A stretch of DNA of 64,000 nt from Nostoc sp. HK-01 (GTDB lineage: Bacteria; Cyanobacteriota; Cyanobacteriia; Cyanobacteriales; Nostocaceae): NCBI GenBank assembly GCA_003990705.1, contig AP018318.1:1739501-1803500 (forward strand), given 5' to 3'. The notes under the pieces were generated by a model. That model was not told the DNA's origin, searched no databases, and saw nothing but the letters and a program-made list of their open reading frames with translations. Every line of letters starts with the position of its first letter. Position 1 is the first letter of the stretch. Below are positions 34,725-42,875 of the stretch, piece after piece. Both the position numbers and the translations under genes were made by a program.

Positions 34725-34764
34725 ATTTTCTTCTCTTTGCGACTCTGCGCCTCTGCGTGAATAA
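34725..34764. repeat. Dispersed ctctgcg-type repeat
   Basis: The spacer between cas6 and cas4 carries ctttgcgactctgcgcctctgcgtgaa. Relatives occur between cas4 and cas1 (about 35393-35435), upstream of sufC (about 51260-51300) and between nadD and pncB (about 62888-62910). A dispersed spacer repeat, not a gene. Confidence 0.5.
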
Positions 34765-34796
34765 ATCAAATCTACAACTTACTCAATCATAAAATT

Positions 34797-35390
34797 ATGA
34801 ACGATATTGAATATGTTCCGATCGCGGCATTAAACCAATATGCTTATTGTTCGCATCGCTGCTGGCGGATGTTCTGTGCTGGCGAATTTATTGATAACCA
34901 ATACACAATTGAAGGCACAACTTTACACGATCGCGTCCATACTATAGGCTAAGGACAGCGTGAAGAAACTTGGCAAATCCGCGCTATTTGGTTGAAATCA
35001 GATAAGTACAAACTGATTGGCAAAGCAGATTTAGTTGAATTAGAAAACGGTGAATGCTATCCCATAGAATACAAACGCGGACGCAAAGGCGAATGGGATA
35101 ACGATGAATTGCAAGTCTGCGCCCAAGCCTTGTGTTTAGAAGAAATGACAGGCAAAACTATTAACACTGGCTATATTTATTATGCACATTCACAGCAACG
35201 CCAACTAGTAGAAATTAACGCAGAGTTACGCCAAAGTGCGATCGCAACAATTGAAGCCGTCCAAATGCTATTATTTACAGGCGCAATGCCCAAAGCCATC
35301 AAAACAAAACGCTGTGATGGATGCAGTTTATCTCCTCAGTGCCTCCCTCAATCAGCCGACAAAGTAAAACGCTATCAAGAAGCAAGCTAA
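34797..35390 (+). pseudogene. cas4: cas4 with one in-frame nonsense codon
   Basis: Cas4 is the Fe-S exonuclease that trims and selects prespacers with Cas1-Cas2. The frame from ATG 34797 (MNDIEYVPIAALNQYAYCSH) is continuous to TAA 35388-35390, except for TAA at 34950-34952, between HTIG and GQREETWQ. A glutamine codon (CAA) is expected here, so a single C-to-T change would explain it. The remaining features look intact: the N-terminal Cys, the RecB-like nuclease motif (GKADLVELENGECYPIEYKRG) and the C-terminal CDGCSLSPQC cluster ligands. The gene is a pseudogene by point mutation unless reinitiation occurs. Confidence 0.85.
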
Positions 35391-36109
35391 ACCCTCCGCG
35401 AAACTCTGCGATAACTCCGCGCCACTCTGCGTTAAAAAAACTCTCTTTTACTCTCATAAGGAAACAAACAATCATGGGTACAGTTTACATTTTCCAAGAA
35501 GATGCCTTCATTGGCAAAATTGATGAACGTCTCAGCGTCAAATTCGAGAAGAAAACCATTCTCGATGTACCACTAATCAAAATAGAAGGTGTAGTAGTTT
35601 TAGGACGTGCTACCGTTTCCCCTGCTGTTATTTCTGAACTACTAGAACGCAATATTCCCCTAACATTCCTCACAGAAAATGGCCGTTATTTAGGACGCAT
35701 AGAACCAGAAGTAACTAAAAACATATTTGTCCGCAAAGCCCAATGGCAAGCCGCAGGAGAATCAGCCCAAGCAATTCACATAGTTCAAGGAATTGTACGT
35801 GGTAAATTGAAAAATTACCGTAACCTCCTCACTCGTCGTCAACGAGAATGTCCAGACATAGATTTAGCTAAAAAGATTACACAATTAGAACAAGCGATCG
35901 CACCCATTGATACAACTCACAACATCAACTCATTGCGCGGTTTAGAAGGTGCTGGGAGTGCAGCTTATTTTGGTTGCTTTAATCAACTAATTAAGAATGC
36001 AGAATTTCAATTTTCTCATCGTCTGCGTCGTCCACCAACAGATCCGGTGAATTCCTTACTCAGTTTTGGCTACTCCTTATTGCGCCATGATGTACAGGGG
36101 GCAATTAAT

Positions 36110-37615
36110 CTGACTTTTCCCGTTAAGTCTTGAAAGAGTTACTGGTAAAGGATTTGAGAAACAGCAAAGCAAATACGGTACAGTAATTGAAATCGGGTGC
36201 TAAAGGTAACAAGCAATGCTGGACTGGTGGGAGAAAAATTTTGCAACCATATCTCTAGGCGATCGCCGATTGAATGAACGTGCAATGTCAATCGGGTATG
36301 CTTTAAGTTTGGGATTTGGCAAAGCACTGTCGGAAGTTTTCAGTAGTGGAACCGTACTCAAGAGGGCTTATGAGTTTTTGCTAATCCAAAAGTGCAATTT
36401 CCCAGTGTGATAGAGCCGCACTGTCAGATGACGGCGGAGACTGTTGCAGAACAGGATGTAGTCCTGTGCGTGGGAGATACGAATGAGTCTTGATTATGGC
36501 AGTATTACAGCTAAAAAAGAAGGTTATGGCCCAATAGGTAAGGGCGGTAACGGTTTAATATTACACAGTGCTTTAGCCATAAAGCCTCAGAATGGTCAAT
36601 CAATGGGTTTGTTGTGGCAAAAACTCTGGAATCGGGAGCAAAAGCCGCAGCCACCAAAGGATGAAACCCCAACACAAAAGAAACAACGGCAAGCGCAAAC
36701 TCGTAAAGAAGCCCGAAACCGACCCTTTGAACAAAAAGAATCCTACAAATGGGTGGAAGCACTCACCACTGTCGAAAACCTTGTAAGCCAGCACACGCGG
36801 GTAATTCATGTGTTCGACCGCGAAGGTGATATCACAGAAGTTTTTGATAAAATCCGCCAACTGCAACACACGGGAGTGATAGTTCGTGCGGCTCATAACC
36901 GCAGTTTAGATTCCAATAGCGAACGTTTGTGGTCGAAGTTAGAAGCACAACCCATTATTTTTGAACAAGAAATCGAATTACCAGCAACTCAAAAACGTTC
37001 ATCGCGCCAAACCAAATTGGCTATCAGATTTTGCGCTGTAAATCTTCGCACTCCCTACCGTTTTGATAATCGTGACTCTTTATCTGTTTATGCTGTTTAT
37101 GCCACAGAAGTCGATTGTCCCGAAGGCGAAACCCCTATCGAGTGGATGTTATTAACTACAGAAGTTATCGCAGATATTCAGACAACTTCCATGATTTTAC
37201 GCTGGTATTCTTATCGGTGGCGGGTTGAGGAGTATCATAAAATTTTCAAGTCAGGATGTCAGGTAGAAAAATACAGGCTTGCTGCTGAGGGTATGAAAAC
37301 CTTAATTGGTTTTTTAAGTGTGATTGCTGCCCTTGCTTTTACGGTTAACTTATTTACACCGCACTCAACCCTTAACTCCAGCCGTTGAAATTCTCAATCC
37401 CCTTGAACTCAAGATTTTAAAAGCTAAGTCTCCTAAACTCCCCAAAGTATTGACAGTTAGCTGGGCTGTTGAAACTGTTGCTCGTCTTGGTGGTTACTTA
37501 GAACATCGAAGTAAAACACCCATTGGTATTCAAGTACTGTGGCGAGGTTGGTTAAAATTGCACGACCTCTGTGAGGGCTGGCAGCTTGCAAATGAGACTT
37601 AACGGGAAAAGTCAG
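36110..37615 (+). mobile_element. IS4-family insertion sequence (1506 bp) with 10-bp target duplication
   Basis: The ends carry a perfect terminal inverted repeat of 21 bases beginning ctgacttttcccgttaag. The direct duplication ggcaattaat flanks it at 36100-36109 and 37616-37625. Length and a 10-bp duplication fit the IS4 family. The internal transposase is broken, so the copy cannot move on its own, though it could be moved by an intact relative elsewhere. Confidence 0.88.
36216..37602 (+). pseudogene. IS4-family (Tn5-like) transposase, frameshifted
   Basis: Starts MLDWWEKNFATISLGDRRLN with the DNA-binding GDRRLNERA motif of the IS4/Tn5 group. Catalytic-core pieces follow: VVLCVGDTN, RVIHVFDREGDITEVF and the YREK-like box WRVEEYHKIFKSGCQ. 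The frame shifts near 36380, again near 36480, which restores the first frame, and a third time near 37360, after which WRGWLKLHDLCEGWQL ends the protein at 37602. At least three lesions make it non-functional, so it is older or less constrained than the intact IS1 in cas6. Confidence 0.8.
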
Positions 37616-38036
37616 GGCAATTAATATAGTTGGGTTTGATCCATATTTAGGATATCTGCATTGCGATCGCTATGGTAGACCCTCTCTAGCCCTAGATTTG
37701 ATGGAAGAATTTCGCCCCCTAATAGTAGATGCAATAGTTTTATCTACCTTAAATAAGCAACTGCTAACACCCGCAGATTTTGTCACCGAACCCTTAAGCA
37801 GCGCAGTTTCCCTTACACCAGAAGGACGAAAAACATTCTTACGCTTATACGGACAGAAAAAACAATCTGAATTTAAACATCCCGTCATGGGGCGTAAATG
37901 TACTTATCAAGAAGCCTTTGAACTACAAGCGCGGTTATTGGCGAAATACCTCATGGGTGAAACCGAGAAATATCCGCCACTGGTTTTGAAATAGGTGACA
38001 GGTTAGAGGTTAGAGGTTACAGGGGGGAAGGTCTTA

Positions 38037-38327
38037 GTGAAAGACAATTTAAAAAAGAAAGTTGTTGTATCTTACGATGTCCCGGAAGACAAACGTCGCA
38101 CCAAAATTCACAAAATCCTGAAGTCTTATGGACAGTGGGTGCAGTATAGCGTTTTTGAGTGCCAGCTTACCGAGACTCAATATGCTAAATTGCGATCGCG
38201 TTTGCACAAATTAATTAAACCAGAAACCGACAGCATCCGCTTTTACTTTCTCTGCGCTTGCTGTTTTGATAAAATTGAACGCATCGGTGGTGAACAACCC
38301 CGCGACGAAACCATTTTCTTTACTTAA
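38037..38327 (+). CDS. cas2: CRISPR-associated endoribonuclease Cas2
   Basis: A 96-residue ferredoxin-fold protein that bridges Cas1 dimers in the integrase complex. It starts at GTG 38037 after a strong gggggaagg Shine-Dalgarno region. The first strand VVVSYDVPEDKRRTKIHKIL carries the conserved Asp, followed by WVQYSVFECQLTE and a C-terminal IRFYFLCACC strand. It is the only intact gene of the adaptation module; cas1, cas4 and cas6 upstream are all broken. No CRISPR repeat array follows it in the 84 bases before cheW or elsewhere in the window. Confidence 0.92.
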   Translation: MKDNLKKKVVVSYDVPEDKRRTKIHKILKSYGQWVQYSVFECQLTETQYAKLRSRLHKLIKPETDSIRFYFLCACCFDKIERIGGEQPRDETIFFT

Positions 38328-38411
38328 TGCGCGGATGGGTAAATATCCAAATTAAGTTCGTTTAGTGAATAAAATGGGTAACTTGAGTAAGTAACATCAG
38401 GAAATATATTT

Positions 38412-38882
38412 ATGCTCATGTTACTTTTCAAAATTGGTAATGAACGATATGCGATCGCCTCTCAAGAGGTTATCGAAGTTATACCAATGGTTTTACTCAA
38501 AACTTTGCCACACACACCAGAACACATAGCTGGTGTATTTAACTACCGTGGTCGCATTGTAGCAGTCCTCAATTTATGCCAATTGATGCAGAGTAAACCC
38601 TGTAATGATAACTTGAGTACGCGAGTTATCTTAGTTAAATATTGTAGAGGTAATCATACTCAACATATTTTAGGTTTGATGGCAGAACAGGTTGTAGAAA
38701 CATTGCATCTATCTGAAAGTGAGAATCAACCAACTCACTTTCAGATAGATGCAGCGCCATACTTAGGCAAGATGCTCTTAGATAAACAAGGGATGATTCA
38801 TTGCCTTCAAATTGAAGACTTGTTATCTGAAACCGAGCAAATACATTTCTTGTCAGAAAATCTTTTAAACACAGCTATTTAA
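38412..38882 (+). CDS. CheW-like coupling protein (WspB position)
   Basis: A 156-residue CheW domain protein (LLFKIGNERYAIASQEVIEV, HIAGVFNYRGRIVAVLNL). CheW links the receptor to the CheA kinase in chemosensory arrays. As the first gene of the cluster, before cheR-TPR, it corresponds to WspB. The coding sequence contains a perfect 19-bp inverted repeat (38705-38752), unusual within a gene. The ATG at 38412 and following ATG at 38418 are both possible starts. Confidence 0.88.
   Translation: MLMLLFKIGNERYAIASQEVIEVIPMVLLKTLPHTPEHIAGVFNYRGRIVAVLNLCQLMQSKPCNDNLSTRVILVKYCRGNHTQHILGLMAEQVVETLHLSESENQPTHFQIDAAPYLGKMLLDKQGMIHCLQIEDLLSETEQIHFLSENLLNTAI
38705..38752. repeat. Perfect 19-bp inverted repeat inside cheW
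   Basis: Arms at 38705-38723 (gcatctatctgaaagtgag) and 38734-38752 are perfect complements with a 10-base loop. It codes for HLSESENQPTHFQID in a poorly conserved loop of the protein. RNA folding would give a strong hairpin in the mRNA. Confidence 0.85.
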
Positions 38883-38903
38883 ATTAGTTGAAAGACAGGA
38901 ATA

Positions 38904-40142
38904 ATGGCGCAATCTGTCATCGAAGCTTTACTAAAAAGCAAAATTGGTTTAGATGTTAACTCAATTGGTTCTCGTGCGATCGCTAGTGCTATTTATCAAA
39001 GAATGGTAAATTGTGGTATATCGCAGATGTCCAGCTATTTAGGATATTTGCAAGATTCTCCACAAGAATGGCAAGCACTAATTGATAGCGTGATTGTACC
39101 AGAAACTTGGTTTTTTCGGGAGCCTGAATCATTTGCGTTGCTCAAAAGTTATGTATTATCAGAATGGTTGCCACAAAACTCCCAAAAAGTTTTACAGGTT
39201 TTGAGTGTCCCTTGCGCCACAGGTGAAGAACCATATTCAATTGCGATCGCTCTCTTAGAAACCGGATTAACATCTGCTCAATTTCGTATAGATGCTGTTG
39301 ATATTAGCCAACAATGCTTGTTAAAAGCCCAAAAAGCAATTTACGATAAATACTCCTTTAGGGGTCGTAATTTTGAGTTTCAGGAGCGCTATTTTCAATC
39401 TATAAATTCAGAATATTATCTGCAAGAATCAGTCAAAAAATCAGTCAATTTTATCAAAGGCAATTTAGCAGATCCGCATTTTTTAGTTAATACACAAGTT
39501 TATGATATAGTTTTTTGTCGTAACTTATTAATTTACTTTGATCACCAGACTAAAGAACAAACTCTTCACATTTTAGAAAGGTTAATAGTTGCAGGCGGAT
39601 TATTATTTGTTGCCTCTGCTGAAGCTGCATTACTGATGAAAACTCAGTTGGTATCTGTGCGGCATTTTTCTGCGATCGCCTATCAAAAGTTAATTAAACC
39701 CCACAATTTTGAGCAAGAAAATTATACTAATTATCAATCAACAATTTATTCTCAGTTACCAACCCAAACCTCCACAGAAATTCCTATCAAGAATAAGGCA
39801 GAAATTTCTTACCAGACACCAATAAAAGCAAACAACTTCAACACCAACTTATTAGACCTAGCAAAAACTGCTGCTAATCAAGGACGCTTAGAGGATGCAG
39901 TAAAACTATGCAACGACTACCTCAATCAAAATCAAATGAATGCTGAGGCTTATGTTCTGCTGGGTGAAGTGCAGCAAGCAATGGGGCAGAATGAGCCGGC
40001 TATACAATCTTTTCGGAAAGCAATTTATCTACAACCTAATCATGAAGCAGCATTGACTCATTTAGCATTACTCAAAGAACAGCAGGGAGATAGGGCTGGT
40101 GCTAGTTTACTTTGGCAGCGCATCTACAGATTACAACGTTAA
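38904..40142 (+). CDS. CheR-type methyltransferase with C-terminal TPRs (WspC-like)
   Basis: A 412-residue protein. Residues ~1-270 form the CheR SAM-dependent methyltransferase that methylates glutamates of the chemoreceptor (VPETWFFREPESFALL, VLSVPCATGEEPYSIA, VDISQQCL, YDIVFCRNLLIYFD). A linker leads to two or three tetratricopeptide repeats (about 320-410: EAYVLLGEVQQAMGQNEPAI). The CheR-TPR architecture is that of WspC and FrzF-like enzymes of non-flagellar chemosensory systems. It starts 21 bases after cheW and is surely in the same operon. Confidence 0.92.
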   Translation: MAQSVIEALLKSKIGLDVNSIGSRAIASAIYQRMVNCGISQMSSYLGYLQDSPQEWQALIDSVIVPETWFFREPESFALLKSYVLSEWLPQNSQKVLQVLSVPCATGEEPYSIAIALLETGLTSAQFRIDAVDISQQCLLKAQKAIYDKYSFRGRNFEFQERYFQSINSEYYLQESVKKSVNFIKGNLADPHFLVNTQVYDIVFCRNLLIYFDHQTKEQTLHILERLIVAGGLLFVASAEAALLMKTQLVSVRHFSAIAYQKLIKPHNFEQENYTNYQSTIYSQLPTQTSTEIPIKNKAEISYQTPIKANNFNTNLLDLAKTAANQGRLEDAVKLCNDYLNQNQMNAEAYVLLGEVQQAMGQNEPAIQSFRKAIYLQPNHEAALTHLALLKEQQGDRAGASLLWQRIYRLQR

Positions 40143-40446
40143 AAAAACTACCTTAACCTACATTCTGTAAGATTATGGCTGCCATCGAATTATATTGAGA
40201 AAAATTTACTTTTATTTAAGTAAATTAATAAGCTTTACCAAAATTTAAATATATTAATTGTTACTTTGGTTTTGAATTTGGGAATTTTAGTATTTGTGAG
40301 CTTTGATAGTTTTAATATGAGTCTCTGACTATTTATCTAATGCCTATTTTTATTTTTTATTTGTAAAATAAAAATATTTTAGACTAATACTTTTATTTAT
40401 ATTATTAAGCTTACACTTCCTCATTATTAAATTTAAAAAACTAAAA
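40143..40446. other. 304-base AT-rich spacer between cheR and the receptor gene
   Basis: Extremely AT-rich, with long A and T tracts and a weak inverted repeat (tatttttattt region near 40345-40377). No coding frame. The size suggests a terminator for cheW-cheR and a separate promoter for the receptor gene, although the operon logic argues for coordinated use. Confidence 0.35.
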
Positions 40447-42114
40447 ATGTTAGATAACTGGAAACTCAAAGACAGAACATTATTAGGATTTTGTATACCC
40501 ACAGTTTTGATTTTTGTGTTTAGTGTCATAGTTTATGCCACTAGCAATCAGACAAGAATCATCTATAGACAAGTAGGAAGGTCAAACGAAGCAATTATCG
40601 GCACAAATGATATGGCTTTGAGCATAGCTAATATGAATTTGGCAATTCGGCGATATTTATTTGATCCAAAAAAACATCAGGATGCACTGGAGAGATACAG
40701 AATTTTTCACAAAAGTTTTCAGGATGGGTTCAATCGATCATCTAATGTGATTGAAGATAAATTACAAAATCAAAGATTACAAGTAATGCAAAATATGTTG
40801 GAGGAGTTTGATGGTTTAGTTAAACTTACAATTACAACTCCAAATTTTGAGAAAAATAAAGACTTAATCAATCAATATCTCGAAAAATCCAGAGATATGG
40901 CAGATAAGTTTCGGCAAATAAATGAGGAGTTTGCTAATCGACAAAAAGAAATGATGAAGCAACAGATAGAAGGGACAAAAATTATGCTCAACTTGATGAG
41001 CTTATTAGCAGTGTTGGTAACACTTTCGACTGTGGCGATCGCCGTTTTTGTCACTGCTGTAATTTCTAAGTCTTTAGGCAACAGAGTTGAAACTGCTGTA
41101 ACTATAGCAAATCAGATTTCTACTGGTAATTTAACTTCCTCTTTGGCGGAGAGTGACTTTAATACTAAAGATGAAATTGGACAAATTTTGGCATCTTTTA
41201 AAACTATGCTGCAAAAGCTAAATACCTTGATTCGTCAAGTCCAAAGCTCAGGTATTCAAGTTACCACCTCTGCTACTCTTGTCGGTGCTGCGGGCAAACA
41301 ATTAGAAGCAACACTGACAGAACAAGTAGCATCAACAAATCAAGTGACAGCCACAGCCAAAGAAATCGCCGCCACATCCCAAGAACTAGTCAACACAATG
41401 GAACAAGTGGTCACAATGTCGCAAACTACAACCAGCGCCGCCAACACCAGTCAAAAAGATTTGCGGCAAATGGAAACTAGTATGCGTCAATTGGCACAAG
41501 CAACAAATAGCATCGCCAACAGATTGGGCATGATCAGCGAAAAAACGAACAACATCAACAATATAGTCCTGACAATTACCAAAGTTGCCGACCAAACCAA
41601 TTTGTTATCGTTAAACGCCGCCATCGAAGCAGAAAAAGCCGGGGAATATGGTCTAGGCTTTGCCGTGGTCGCCAGAGAAATTCGCAGATTAGCCGACCAA
41701 ACCGCAGTATCCACCCTAGATATAGAACAGATGGTCAAACAGATGCAGTCTTCTGTATCGACAGGGGTGATGGAAATGGACAAATTTGCCGCGGAAGTTG
41801 GACGCAGTGTGACAGATGTCAGCAATATTAGTATGCAGATTGGGCAAATTATTCAGCAAGTACAGGAGCTAAATCCACGTTTTGCATCTGTAAATCAAGG
41901 AATGGAAATGCAGTCACTAGGAGCGCAACAAATTAGTGAAGCAATGGTGCAGTTAAGTAGTACCTCAGTCCAGACTGCCGATTCACTCAGGGAAATTAAT
42001 CAGGCGATCGCCCAACTTAATCAAGTTTCTCGTGGCTTACGTCAAGAAGTTTCGATCTTCAAAGTCAAAAGCGATGATTCTGCATCCTTCACGCCAGTTG
42101 ATGCAGCTGCTTAA
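40447..42114 (+). CDS. Methyl-accepting chemotaxis protein (WspA-like)
   Basis: A 555-residue receptor. The first transmembrane helix (about 14-32, [18 protein letters not shown]) precedes a helical periplasmic sensor (about 33-175); the second membrane helix is near 180-205 ([18 protein letters not shown]), followed by a HAMP domain. The cytoplasmic signalling region has the conserved hairpin tip ([20 protein letters not shown]) and coiled coils rich in Gln, Ser and Thr with candidate methylation pairs. The [14 protein letters not shown] sequence at the tip is characteristic of WspA-type receptors. It probably senses surface contact or an envelope state; that part is inference. Confidence 0.9.
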   Translation: MLDNWKLKDRTLLGFCIPTVLIFVFSVIVYATSNQTRIIYRQVGRSNEAIIGTNDMALSIANMNLAIRRYLFDPKKHQDALERYRIFHKSFQDGFNRSSNVIEDKLQNQRLQVMQNMLEEFDGLVKLTITTPNFEKNKDLINQYLEKSRDMADKFRQINEEFANRQKEMMKQQIEGTKIMLNLMSLLAVLVTLSTVAIAVFVTAVISKSLGNRVETAVTIANQISTGNLTSSLAESDFNTKDEIGQILASFKTMLQKLNTLIRQVQSSGIQVTTSATLVGAAGKQLEATLTEQVASTNQVTATAKEIAATSQELVNTMEQVVTMSQTTTSAANTSQKDLRQMETSMRQLAQATNSIANRLGMISEKTNNINNIVLTITKVADQTNLLSLNAAIEAEKAGEYGLGFAVVAREIRRLADQTAVSTLDIEQMVKQMQSSVSTGVMEMDKFAAEVGRSVTDVSNISMQIGQIIQQVQELNPRFASVNQGMEMQSLGAQQISEAMVQLSSTSVQTADSLREINQAIAQLNQVSRGLRQEVSIFKVKSDDSASFTPVDAAA

Positions 42115-42161
42115 CCAAAAGGCAAGGGGAAAAATAACAAATGACTATTGACCATTGACTT

Positions 42162-42875
42162 ATGACCACTCAAGTTGAAAGTTGTTGGAATGTAATTGGG
42201 ATTGAAGGCGATCGCACTTGTGCGGAATTAGCTACACATGCTCATTGTCGCAATTGTCCAGTTTACTCGGCGGCTGGTCGCTACCTACTAGAACGCCCAA
42301 CGCCAGAAAAATATCGTCATGAGTGGACACAATTACTGGCGGAATCTCCCACGGAAAAAAATTCCCATCTACCTACATACGCTTTGCGGACAAAGGAAAC
42401 TTTGACAGTTGTGATTTTTCGTTTACATCAAGAATGGCTGGCGCTACCGGCGCAGGTTTTCAAAGAAACCACGCCTCCGAGTGTGATTCATACCCTACCC
42501 CATCGACAAAACCAAGTCTTACGCGGATTAATCAATATTCGTGGGGAATTGCTGTTGTGTGTTTCCTTAAGCCACTTGTTGAATATCGAATCTGGCGATA
42601 CTCCTCGACAAGGATTGAGTCCAGTATCACATTCTCGCATGGCCGTCATTGAAAAGGCGGGTAACGCTTGGGTATTTCCGGTTGATGAAATATATGGTGT
42701 TCACCGATTTCATCGTTGGGAATTACGCGACGCTTTTAAAAGGCTCACCCAAACAACCCAAACTTACACTAAAGGGTTATTTTCCTGGCAACCTGTAAAT
42801 TTCCCGACATCCCACACTGTTAGCTATTTGGATGATGAACTCTTATTTACCAGTTTGGCGAGGAAAGCGCAGTAA
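42162..42875 (+). CDS. CheW-like coupling protein (WspD position)
   Basis: A 237-residue second CheW. A Cys-rich N-terminal stretch (CWNVIGIEGDRTCAEL, HCRNCPVYSAAGR) is typical of WspD-type CheW, followed by the CheW beta domain (VIFRLHQEWLALPAQVF, VLRGLINIRGELLLCVSL). Its stop overlaps the cheA start by one base (TAATG), so translation is coupled. The Cys cluster may bind metal or form disulfides, unknown. ATG 42162. Confidence 0.88.
   Translation: MTTQVESCWNVIGIEGDRTCAELATHAHCRNCPVYSAAGRYLLERPTPEKYRHEWTQLLAESPTEKNSHLPTYALRTKETLTVVIFRLHQEWLALPAQVFKETTPPSVIHTLPHRQNQVLRGLINIRGELLLCVSLSHLLNIESGDTPRQGLSPVSHSRMAVIEKAGNAWVFPVDEIYGVHRFHRWELRDAFKRLTQTTQTYTKGLFSWQPVNFPTSHTVSYLDDELLFTSLARKAQ

Larger units (their letters stand above)
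35474..37994 (+). pseudogene. cas1: cas1, interrupted by an IS4-family insertion
   Basis: Cas1 is the integrase that inserts new spacers. The 5' part (35474-36109) starts MGTVYIFQEDAFIGKIDERL and holds the catalytic Glu region (LRGLEGAGSAAYFGCF). The 3' part (37626-37994) starts IVGFDPYLGYLHCDRYGRPS, carrying the catalytic His and Asp, and ends YLMGETEKYPPLVLK. Between them lies an IS4-type element flanked by a 10-bp duplication. Precise removal gives one 334-residue protein of normal length, with no other disabling change seen. At present it cannot be expressed intact. Confidence 0.88.

Noticed and set aside
37324-37602. Separate small gene at the right end of the IS4-family element
   Set aside because: It is the frameshifted C-terminal end of the transposase (WRGWLKLHDLCEGW).
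38328-38411. Search for a CRISPR array after cas2
   Set aside because: The 84 bases before cheW contain no repeated 30-40-base unit, and I saw no array elsewhere in the window.
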